DNA from: Pelagibius sp050330205
GTDB taxonomy: Bacteria > Pseudomonadota > Alphaproteobacteria > Kiloniellales > Kiloniellaceae
Length of the DNA stretch: 64,000 nucleotides
NCBI GenBank assembly: GCA_050330205.1
Contig: JBHJOA010000060.1
Span: 1 to 64,000, forward strand
Direction: 5' to 3'
Shown here in pieces: positions 52,517 through 59,606 of this stretch. A model generated the notes under the pieces. That model was not told the DNA's origin and searched no databases. It saw only the letters and a program-made list of their open reading frames with translations. The translations under genes were made by a program, and so were the position numbers. The stretch's first letter is position 1. The number at the start of each line of letters is the position of its first letter.

Positions 52517-53266
52517 TTGAACGCTACCGCCCAGCCCCGCTACGCCGTCTACTATGCGCCTCCCGCTGACGCCGACCTCTGGCGTCTGGCGCAGGCCTGG
52601 CTCGGGCGCGACTGCGTGAGCGATACGGCGCGGGAGCAACCGGCACTCGCCGGCTGGACCGCGGCGGAGATTTCCGCCGCGACCGAGAGCCCGCGACATT
52701 ACGGCTTCCATGCTACGCTGAAGGCGCCGTTCCGCTTGGCGCCCGGCCACTCACTTGCGGACCTGCGCGACGCGCTCAGCGCCCTTGCAGCGCGGAGTCA
52801 GCCCTTCGAAGCTCCGCCGCTGCGGCTTTCCACCATCGGCTCCTTCATCGCCTTAACCCTCTCCGCCCCATCGCCGGAGATGCAAGCGATGGCCGACACG
52901 GCGGTGCAGGACCTCGACGGGCTGCGCGCGCCGATCACCGATACGGAAGTGGCTCGCCGCCTGCGGGGCGGGCTGACGCCGCGGCAGGAGGCGCTGCTGC
53001 GGCGCTGGGGCTATCCCTACGTGCTGGAGGAGTTCCGTTTCCACATGACCCTGACCGGCTCGATCGGCGTGACAGAGCGCCGCGAGCGCCTGCAGGCGCA
53101 GCTTGTCGTCCTCTTCCGCCCGGTGCTCGGCGATCCGGTTCCGGTCCGCGAGATCTGCCTCTATAGTCAGGCGGACAGAGACCGGCCTTTCCGGCTGGCC
53201 GAACGCTTTCGTCTCGGCTCTGAAGCGGCAGAGTGCCATCCGGCACAGGGACAGACCTCCGCATGA
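52517..53266 (+). CDS. DUF1045 phosphonate-metabolism protein, 2H phosphoesterase fold
   Basis: A 249-residue protein of the DUF1045 family found beside C-P lyase genes. It has two H-x-T motifs that define 2H phosphoesterases: His65 in GFHATLKAPF and His176 in FRFHMTLTGSI. Such enzymes open cyclic phosphodiesters. No phnP is in the window, so it may hydrolyse ribosyl 1,2-cyclic phosphate after PhnJ. A TTG start at 52517 is the only good choice (GGAG at 52504-52507, no nearby ATG). The stop overlaps the HD gene (ATGA). Confidence 0.85.
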   Translation: MNATAQPRYAVYYAPPADADLWRLAQAWLGRDCVSDTAREQPALAGWTAAEISAATESPRHYGFHATLKAPFRLAPGHSLADLRDALSALAARSQPFEAPPLRLSTIGSFIALTLSAPSPEMQAMADTAVQDLDGLRAPITDTEVARRLRGGLTPRQEALLRRWGYPYVLEEFRFHMTLTGSIGVTERRERLQAQLVVLFRPVLGDPVPVREICLYSQADRDRPFRLAERFRLGSEAAECHPAQGQTSA

Positions 53267-53829
53267 CCGATCCCCTGCGCAGCGAAGAAACGTCGGACGA
53301 CCCCGTCGACCAACTCCTGGCGCGGCAGGCTGAACTCGGGGCCGAGCGCTACGTCGGCGAGGTGGTGATGCAGCTGGCCCATGCCCTGCAGTGCGCCACC
53401 TTCGCCCAGCGCGCACGCACGCCGGACAGATCGGTCGCCGCGGCGCTGATGCACGATGTCGGCCCAGTGGTGAACCCGAAGGACGAGGTCGCCACGCAGC
53501 GGGGAGTCGATGCCGCCCACGTGTCGGTCGGCGCCGCTTGGTTGGCGCGCTGGTTCGAGCCCGCCGTGGCACAGCATGTGGCCGCCAATCGCTACCTTTG
53601 CCAAGTGGAGGAAGCTTACCATGCCAAGCTCTCCGACGAGTCGGTGCGCAGCCTGACACTGCAGGGCGGCCCGTTCAGCAAGGCCGAGGCAATTGCCTTC
53701 CTCGCCAACCCCTACGCCGCCGACACCGTCACCCTGCGCCGCGGGGACGAGTTGGTCAAAGATCCGGAGATGCGCACGCCGAGCCTCGAGGGCTTCCGCC
53801 CGGTGCTCGAGCGGGAGCGGAAGGCATAG
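53263..53829 (+). CDS. PhnZ-like HD-domain protein of phosphonate metabolism
   Basis: A 188-residue HD protein of the PhnZ family. All residues that align with the di-iron ligands are present: His40 (LAHALQ), His64-Asp65 (LMHDVG), His86 (AAHVSVG), His105 (AQHVAANRY) and Asp162 (RRGDELVKDP); Tyr30 and Glu33 also match. But the positions of PhnZ His62 and Lys108, which contact substrate, are Pro68 and Asn109 here. PhnZ oxidatively cleaves 2-amino-1-hydroxyethylphosphonate; this member may act on another compound. It is co-translated with DUF1045 and phnN. Confidence 0.85.
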   Translation: MTDPLRSEETSDDPVDQLLARQAELGAERYVGEVVMQLAHALQCATFAQRARTPDRSVAAALMHDVGPVVNPKDEVATQRGVDAAHVSVGAAWLARWFEPAVAQHVAANRYLCQVEEAYHAKLSDESVRSLTLQGGPFSKAEAIAFLANPYAADTVTLRRGDELVKDPEMRTPSLEGFRPVLERERKA

Positions 53830-53830
53830 C

Positions 53831-54400
53831 GTGGCGGCGGCGGCGCGAGCGCGCGGACGTCTCGTTCTGGTGGTGGGGCCGAGCGGTGCCGGCAAGGATA
53901 GCCTGATCGACGCCGCCCGCGAAAGGCTTGCCGGGAATCCGCGCTTCGTCTTCCCGCGCCGCCTCGTCACCCGGCCGCGCGATCTCGGCAGCGAGGACCA
54001 CCTCACGCTCTCCGAAGCCGACTTCGCCTGTCAACGCGATGCGGGCGCCTTCTTCCTACACTGGCGCGCGCACGGACTGCACTACGCGCTGCCCGGAAGT
54101 GTCGCCGAAGACCTCGCCGGCGGCCGCACGGTGGTGGCCAACGTCTCCCGCACGGTGATCGCGGAGGCGCGCCGCAAGCAGCCGGCGACCACCGTCGTGA
54201 TTGTCACCGCCCCGCTTGCGGTGCTCGCCGAGCGCCTTAAGGCGCGCGGGCGCGAGGATGCCGCCGCTATCGACGACCGGCTCGCCCGCGCCGCCGAGCA
54301 GCCGAGCGGCCCGGACGTGGTGATGGTGATGAACGACGGCCCTTTCCAGGCCTCAGTCGAGCGCTTTCTGCAGGTTATGACCGCGCCAGCCGGGGCGTGA
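53831..54400 (+). CDS. phnN: PhnN, ribose 1,5-bisphosphate phosphokinase
   Basis: A 189-residue kinase with Walker A VVGPSGAGKDSLIDAARERL, then FPRRLVTRPRDLGSEDHLTL, FLHWRAHGLHYALPGSVAED and LAERLKARGREDAAAIDDRL. It makes PRPP from ribose 1,5-bisphosphate, the last step of C-P lyase catabolism. The GTG start (53831) follows the previous stop at once, so it is coupled. No terminator is evident after it. Confidence 0.93.
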   Translation: MAAAARARGRLVLVVGPSGAGKDSLIDAARERLAGNPRFVFPRRLVTRPRDLGSEDHLTLSEADFACQRDAGAFFLHWRAHGLHYALPGSVAEDLAGGRTVVANVSRTVIAEARRKQPATTVVIVTAPLAVLAERLKARGREDAAAIDDRLARAAEQPSGPDVVMVMNDGPFQASVERFLQVMTAPAGA

Positions 54401-54893
54401 GCCGGCAGGTGCCGCGGTTGTAGTCTTCCTTCAGACAAGTCCAGTAGCGCACGCTCGTGGTGCCGCGAAGGTCCACCTTGGCAATTCGCAACCTACCACC
54501 TGCTCAGACGAAGTCGACACCGCATGATTCGGTGCAGCGAAATCAAGACCTGAACGACGATCGATCCGTGGCAGTCGTTGTAACCAGCTGCGGCATCTTC
54601 TCCCAGCCACTTCTTGCCGTCATCTACCACGCTGACGCAGATGAGACCCTGATCCGCCGCTGCTGGCTGGCTGTCCATCGCAATTGACAGTAGCTCTATC
54701 GGGAACGGGCCCACCCGCACAGCCCAAATGAGGTGAGAGAGAAGCTTGAGAGTATTCCGGTTGCCGAAGTAGCGCATAGCTCGTCTTGAACCGCCCCGGG
54801 TTTGCCGGAGGCTCCGGACTTTGAGAGGATGGAGCGGTGGACAAGCAGGGGCGGTTCAATCACCACGCGCGCCAGACGAGCCATTGGAGGAGG
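54401..54893. other. 493-bp stretch without a convincing gene
   Basis: Between phnN and the integrase fragment. A minus-strand frame overlapping the phnN end (54375-54491; TTG start, 38 codons) reads protein-like: KVDLRGTTSVRYWTCLKEDY, then NRGTCRLTPRLARS, with two cysteines. It may be the tail of a lost small secreted protein. Other frames here have no recognisable content. Confidence 0.4.
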
Positions 54894-55097
54894 TTAGGGC
54901 CGAAGCGTGGTAGCGTCAATTTCACGCACTGTCACCGTGATCCTGCGGGTGAGCTTTCGGGCCAGAACAGGGTCTGCGGTTGCGAGGGACCCATCAAAAT
55001 AGGTTCGTTTTAAAATTTCCTTGAGCGGAGCGGGCAGGCGGCGGCGGTAGTGGTAGATGGCGCCGCGGCGGCGCAGGTGTGGGTTCTGGTTAGACAA
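54894..55097 (-). pseudogene. Truncated tyrosine recombinase (integrase), N-terminal fragment
   Basis: About 67 residues that read as the N-terminus of DUF6538-type phage/island integrases: NPHLRRRGAIYHYRRRLPAP and FDGSLATADPVLARKL, then a stop. The SAM-like and catalytic domains are missing. TTG 55097 is preceded by AAAGGA at a 7-nt distance, and the same start context (MSNQ) is common in intact relatives. It indicates that the right end of the phosphonate region was once a mobile island. Confidence 0.7.
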
Positions 55098-55170
55098 GGT
55101 GGGGTCCTTTTTGGTGGGCGCGCCGTAGCCACGAAAAGGAGCCCGCGGGCGGCCGTCTTGTGGACAGCCG

Positions 55171-55349
55171 TGTGGTACACCGTTGTGGTACAGAGCGTCT
55201 CCGCACCCTGTAAGCAACTGATTTTGCTGGATTTTCCTGGGGGCTTGGCTGGGGGACCTGGATTTTCACCGAAGTTCCCAGTAACCATTTGATTTCGCAG
55301 CGGCTTCCGGAAGCGCTGAAAAGCAATGTGTCACAGTATTGTGGCACAG
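55171..55349. repeat. Two pairs of TGTGNNACAS direct repeats near the integrase remnant
   Basis: TGTGGTACAC (55171-55180) and TGTGGTACAG (55184-55193) form one pair; TGTGTCACAG (55327-55336) and TGTGGCACAG (55340-55349) the other. Both pairs have a 13-bp period and lie 156 bp (12 x 13) apart, upstream of the integrase fragment. This resembles arm-type integrase sites. The rest of 55098-55654 has no gene I can support. Confidence 0.5.
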
Positions 55350-55654
55350 TCCATGGCCTTTGCCGCAAATGCGATCTTCCGGTGGAACTGCCAGAGGCCG
55401 GCGCGGGTGGTGGAGCGCGCGGGCCGCTTCGCGCGGTCGGTTCTCGGCAAGGCAGTATCCGTCGTTGGAGCGGCAAGCGGGGAGATGCGCACCTCGCACT
55501 GGCAGAGATTAGGTCATTCGTGGCGGCGCTCTCCGGGCAGAGATCCGTCACCTATAGTCTCCACGAACGCCTGGACGGCAGCGACTTCAGCTAAGGGGTC
55601 GAGAGCAGACATCGCCTCTGGCTGTTGGCGACTTTCGTCTTTGACCCCAAGCAG

Positions 55655-56641
55655 TCATACCATGGCGATAACACGGTGAATAAACCATGCTGCGGCGAGG
55701 CTTCCGATGCCGTAGGCGATGACGTTGCGCAGCCTGTGTAGACGCGGCGCGAGCAGGCGCTCGAGCGCAACGATGAAAGCCAGCACGACGACAACGAAGA
55801 GCAGCTGTCCGGCCTCAATGCCCAGATTGAAGGCCAGGAAGGCCAGGGACACGTCGGTCTGCGGCAGGCCGATTTCCTGCAGCGCGCCGCCGAAACCGAA
55901 GCCATGGAGCAGGCCGAAGCCAAAGGCGATGATCCAGGGCAGGCGTACTGCCATGGTGGCGCCCTGGCGGAGCTCGCGCGGCACCTCGGCGGTGGTGAAG
56001 ACGATCGAGAGGGCGATGACCGCCTCCACCGGTTGCTGCGGCGCCGCGGCCCAACCGAAGACCGCCAGAGCCAGTGTGAAGCTGTGGGCGAGGGTGAAGG
56101 CGGTGACGGTCTTCAGCAGCATCCAGCCGCCGCGCACGAGTAGCAGAAGGGCGAGCACGAAGAGCAGGTGGTCAACGCCGAGCAGGATGTGCTCGACCCC
56201 GAGCAGGAAGTATGTGCGCGCCGTCTCCAGCCATCCCGGCGTAGCGGTGACTGTGAAGAAGGGCTCGTCCGGCGTGAGGCGGGCCGCTTGCGTGGTGCCC
56301 CCGGCCAGTTCGACGCGCACGATCACGTCGGTGTAGGTGGCGGGGAGTCCCTCGATGAAGACCCGGCGCCCGGCGAGCCCGCCGGGACAGAAGACAGAGA
56401 GGTGGTCGATGAAGCCGCCACCGCCGAACTCGGCGCGGGGCGCTGCGCGTTCCACACAATCCTGCGGCAGCTGCACGTAGAGGGCGAGACGCATGTCGCC
56501 GCGCGTCGGTACTTTGAAGCGCACGACGTAGTCTTCCGGCGCCTCCTCGCGAATTTCCAGGAAGCCGGGCTGCAGCTCGTGCGCTGCAAGGGGTGGCGCG
56601 GGGAGGACGAGCAGCGCCAGCAGGATCAGCAGGCGACTCAT
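55655..56641 (-). CDS. HupE/UreJ-like membrane protein with an N-terminal periplasmic domain
   Basis: A 328-residue protein. Signal peptide MSRLLILLALLVLPAPPLAA, then a periplasmic beta domain to about 140 (HELQPGFLEIREEAPEDYVV). The membrane half has six or so helices with histidine motifs: LGVEHILLGVDHLLFVLALL, AFTLAHSFTLALAVFG and FGFGLLHGFGFGGALQEIGL. This is the HupE_UreJ_2 type, related to nickel permeases. No hydrogenase or urease is nearby. It overlaps the PPIase gene by 4 nt. Confidence 0.85.
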   Translation of the reverse strand: MSRLLILLALLVLPAPPLAAHELQPGFLEIREEAPEDYVVRFKVPTRGDMRLALYVQLPQDCVERAAPRAEFGGGGFIDHLSVFCPGGLAGRRVFIEGLPATYTDVIVRVELAGGTTQAARLTPDEPFFTVTATPGWLETARTYFLLGVEHILLGVDHLLFVLALLLLVRGGWMLLKTVTAFTLAHSFTLALAVFGWAAAPQQPVEAVIALSIVFTTAEVPRELRQGATMAVRLPWIIAFGFGLLHGFGFGGALQEIGLPQTDVSLAFLAFNLGIEAGQLLFVVVVLAFIVALERLLAPRLHRLRNVIAYGIGSLAAAWFIHRVIAMV

Positions 56642-57510
56642 CGTTGCGGCGCGTCAGCGTCTTCGGCGAAGATCAGGATGATCTCGTAGCCGTCGCTCAG
56701 ACGGCGGTACTCTTCGGCGACATAGGCTTCGCGCTTCCAGCGCTGCCACTCGCGGAGCACCGCGGCTTCCACCTCGGCGAGCGGCGGATCGGTGGCGGCC
56801 TCGCGCGCGACAATGCGGACCAGGTGCAGGCCGTAGACGGAGGCGGTCGGCCCGCTCCACTCGCCGTCTTGGTGGGCTTCCAGCCCGGCAACGAATTCCT
56901 CGCCGAAAGTTCGCGCGACCACGGAAAGCGGCGTAAGGCGCATTTCGTAGGGCAGAAGCGTCGGATCGCTAAGCTCCTGCGCCAAATTCGCAGAGCGCGA
57001 GCCCCGCAACGACTCGAGCTTATTCGCGGCACGCAGCGCTGCCGGTCGCTCCTGTTGCTCCGGACTGACGAAGACCTGCTGAAAGGCAATGCGGGGTTCA
57101 ATGCGGAAAAGCGCACGGTTGACCTCAAGGAAGGTCTGCAGTTCGCCCGCGCCCGGTTCCAGCACCGCGCCGGGAGGCTCGGCGAGGAACGCCATCTTCT
57201 GCTGCATGCGGCGGCGCACCACCGTGTCGTCGCGATCGAGGCCGTGCTTCAGGGCCTCGCGGTAGTAGATCTCCTCCTTCACGTAAGCGTCGACGAGCCC
57301 GCGCAGCTCTTCGGGCGTCGGCGGGCGCTGCCAGGTGCGCGCGAAGACCTCGGCTAGCTGCGCGACGCGTCCCTCGCTCACCACGATGCGCTCGCGCGGA
57401 GGCGCCGAGTCGCGATCGCTGGCTACCAGATCGTAGAAGGCGAAGACCGCGGCGCCGATGACCAGAAAGTGAACCAGCGGCTCGCGCAGCACCTTGGAGA
57501 GCAGCCGCAT
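56638..57510 (-). CDS. Membrane-anchored peptidyl-prolyl isomerase-like protein (PpiC/SurA type)
   Basis: A 290-residue protein with an N-terminal membrane anchor (LVHFLVIGAAVFAFYDLV) and a SurA-like chaperone helix region (TPEELRGLVDAYVKEEIYYR, DDTVVRRRMQQKMAFL). A parvulin-like domain follows (RIAFQQVFVS, TASVYGLHLVRIVARE). The N-terminal anchor and EALKHGLDRDDTVVRRR block are typical of PPIases found next to HupE-like genes. It lies between two HupE-like genes with 3- to 4-nt junctions, so it probably folds or inserts a partner of that system. Confidence 0.82.
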   Translation of the reverse strand: MRLLSKVLREPLVHFLVIGAAVFAFYDLVASDRDSAPPRERIVVSEGRVAQLAEVFARTWQRPPTPEELRGLVDAYVKEEIYYREALKHGLDRDDTVVRRRMQQKMAFLAEPPGAVLEPGAGELQTFLEVNRALFRIEPRIAFQQVFVSPEQQERPAALRAANKLESLRGSRSANLAQELSDPTLLPYEMRLTPLSVVARTFGEEFVAGLEAHQDGEWSGPTASVYGLHLVRIVAREAATDPPLAEVEAAVLREWQRWKREAYVAEEYRRLSDGYEIILIFAEDADAPQR

Positions 57511-57513
57511 GGT

Positions 57514-58119
57514 TCAGCCCTGTCCCGTCACCGGGATCCCCGTCAAGGTGAAGGCGAGCACGATGCCGGCCGCGGCGGCGATCCAGGAACCGGCGATGCG
57601 CACGCCGATGCAGTGCCAGGCACGAGGTGTTCGCGACGCCAGGCCGCCGGCATAGCTGAGGAGCAGAACACCGCCGATCGCCGTGCCGGCCAGGGTCAGC
57701 GATGTGTCTCTGCCGGACACGCTGCCAGGCAGCGAGTCCAAGCCCATGCCGAAGCCGCCCAAGGCGGCGAGACCCGCAAGCGCCGGCAGTCCGATCGGTC
57801 GTCTGAAAGCAACAAGCAGCCCGGCGGTGAGGGCCACGACGAGCAGCGCGGCCGCGGGCACAGTGGGGATCACCAGTTGGCCGGCAGCGAGCCCGATCCA
57901 GAAGGCGGCAACAAAGGTGCCCCAACCCCAGCGACTGAGGACGGTCGCCTGTTGACCGAGAAGCAGGCCGGTCGCGACAAGGATCAGGAGGTGGGCGGGG
58001 ACCAGGACGGGATGCAGGAGGCCATTGTAGAAGCTTCCGATTCCCGCGATGGGCGTGTGCGCCAGGGCGGGCCCGGTCGTCGCTAGCAAAAGAGCAAGGG
58101 TGGCGGCGAAGCGCTTCAT
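57514..58119 (-). CDS. Small HupE/UreJ-like membrane protein
   Basis: A 201-residue protein with signal MKRFAATLALLLATTGPALA and six hydrophobic segments. GSFYNGLLHPVLVPAHLLIL aligns with the HupE metal motif HPxxGxDH, but the Asp is replaced (PAH), so metal handling may differ. No other cytoplasmic domain. It overlaps the next HupE-like gene by 4 nt and lies 3 nt from the PPIase. Confidence 0.8.
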   Translation of the reverse strand: MKRFAATLALLLATTGPALAHTPIAGIGSFYNGLLHPVLVPAHLLILVATGLLLGQQATVLSRWGWGTFVAAFWIGLAAGQLVIPTVPAAALLVVALTAGLLVAFRRPIGLPALAGLAALGGFGMGLDSLPGSVSGRDTSLTLAGTAIGGVLLLSYAGGLASRTPRAWHCIGVRIAGSWIAAAAGIVLAFTLTGIPVTGQG

Positions 58120-58751
58120 GCAACGCCGACCAAGAAGGCGATGCCGGCGACCGCGATCGTGCCGCCGGCTGTCCGGACGGCCGTTCGGCCCCAATTCCAC
58201 TGGGCCAACAGGCTGAAAACGATGCCGCAGAGATGCAGCATGCCGGTGGCGATAACGAAGCCGAGGGCATAGGTCAGCGGATTGGCGCTGCCAGGCAACT
58301 CGGTGCCGTGAGCGTGGCCGTGGAAGATCGCAAACGCGCCGACGACGACGGTGGCGATCCACAAGGGCGGGCGCGCGGCCAGCGCGACCATGACACCGAG
58401 GACCACCGCCGAGGCTGCAATGCCGACCTCCACTGCCGGCAGCGGCAGGCCAAAGATTCCGAGCGCCGCGCCAGCGGCCATGACGAGCGGAAAGACGACG
58501 GGCAGAAGCCAGATCGCCGGAGTTCCGAGGAAGGCGCCCCAGAGACCGACGGCGACCATTGCCGCGACGTGGTCCCAACCAAGGAGGGGGTGCAAGAAGC
58601 CGCTGACGAAGCCGCCGGCCGCGCCGACGCTTTCGTGGGCCAGGGCAGGTGTCGCGACCAGCAGCAGCGCCACCGCAAAGAGCAGCGCGGTGGCGAGGAC
58701 TGTAGGGCTCCGCAGCGGGCCGGGCTCCTCCGGCACTGAAACATTTTTCAT
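58116..58751 (-). CDS. HupE/UreJ-family protein
   Basis: A 211-residue membrane protein with signal or first helix VLATALLFAVALLLVATPAL, mature start HESVGAAGG, and the full HupE motif HPLLGWDHVAAMVAVG. A second histidine motif is AIFHGHAHGTELPG. HupE proteins are nickel permeases in hydrogenase and urease systems; the substrate here is not proven. It is the first gene of the HupE/PPIase set, with 173 bp before it. Confidence 0.88.
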   Translation of the reverse strand: MKNVSVPEEPGPLRSPTVLATALLFAVALLLVATPALAHESVGAAGGFVSGFLHPLLGWDHVAAMVAVGLWGAFLGTPAIWLLPVVFPLVMAAGAALGIFGLPLPAVEVGIAASAVVLGVMVALAARPPLWIATVVVGAFAIFHGHAHGTELPGSANPLTYALGFVIATGMLHLCGIVFSLLAQWNWGRTAVRTAGGTIAVAGIAFLVGVA

Positions 58752-58924
58752 CAGTTGCTCCTCTTGGCATCTTCAGCGAGGGCGTCCGCGGGCAGTCGAA
58801 GCGCCAGGTGCTTGGAAGGCTCTCTCCGGGCACCTAAGAATTCTGCGACGGCGAAACCCTCTTCCTGATTTCTGTTTCGACGAGCCGATCGCGCCCTGCC
58901 AGTGAGGAGCACGCTCCACGAAGT

Positions 58925-59596
58925 CTATAGGCGGCCTGGCGACGGTGCCGTACCGGCCGGCAACGCGGGCGGGTGCGTTGCGACGTCGCCGGAGCTGCGG
59001 TCGAACGTTGCGAACAATGCTCGCACTGACCGCTGTTCGGCTGGATCGCCGTAGAAGCGCAGCAGGCCATGGGCCTGTGCCATCGAAAATGTAAGGGTGC
59101 CGTTAAGCATCGCCCGCACGACCTTGAGGTCGGTCACCACCACGACATTGCCCGGGCGCGCGCCGTCGGCGTGAACCTCTATGGCGATCCCATCGTCTCC
59201 CGCGTAAAAATTCGTCCACATGACGGACTCAAGGAGAACGATCGAGAACGCATAGCCAGTATCGCCAGGGGCCGGCTGTATCAGGATCTGCCGGCTGAGG
59301 TTCTGCATGGCCGTAACAGCGCGGTGAAAGGCGAAGAGATCGTTGTGAGGGCCCTTCCGGCGTGGCGGCAGGATGCCGGCGTCTTCCGCCTGCCACACCG
59401 CTGTGCGCAGGTGGAGCGCATCGGGATAGACCCAGTTCAGCACCCCCAGTGCGATCGCTGCCGGATTATGGTAACCGCAGGCACGGGCGGGCGCCGTGCC
59501 GAGCGCGAAACCCACAACCAGCAGGGTCGCCGCGAGCCCCTGTGCGCTCCGCCGGCCAAGTGCCATCGCCGCTGCCCGATTTTCTCTGCCCGGCAT
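58925..59596 (-). CDS. Uncharacterised secreted protein
   Basis: A protein of about 223 residues with a signal peptide (GLAATLLVVGFALGTAPARA) and a mature start ACGYHNPAAIALGVLNWVYP, rich in aromatic residues. Further blocks: HNDLFAFHRAVTAMQNLSRQ, SVMWTNFYAGDDGIAIEVHA. I know no named family. ATG 59596 has AAGGTGG upstream and lies 10 nt beyond the DUF3604 stop; a GTG at 59605 is possible. It is likely in one operon with DUF3604. Confidence 0.7.
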   Translation of the reverse strand: MPGRENRAAAMALGRRSAQGLAATLLVVGFALGTAPARACGYHNPAAIALGVLNWVYPDALHLRTAVWQAEDAGILPPRRKGPHNDLFAFHRAVTAMQNLSRQILIQPAPGDTGYAFSIVLLESVMWTNFYAGDDGIAIEVHADGARPGNVVVVTDLKVVRAMLNGTLTFSMAQAHGLLRFYGDPAEQRSVRALFATFDRSSGDVATHPPALPAGTAPSPGRL

Positions 59597-59606
59597 CGCG
59601 CCCACC

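Noticed and set aside
54493..54777. A 94-codon minus-strand frame after phnN
   Set aside because: No ribosome site and no similarity I could recognise; composition does not stand out from random frames here.
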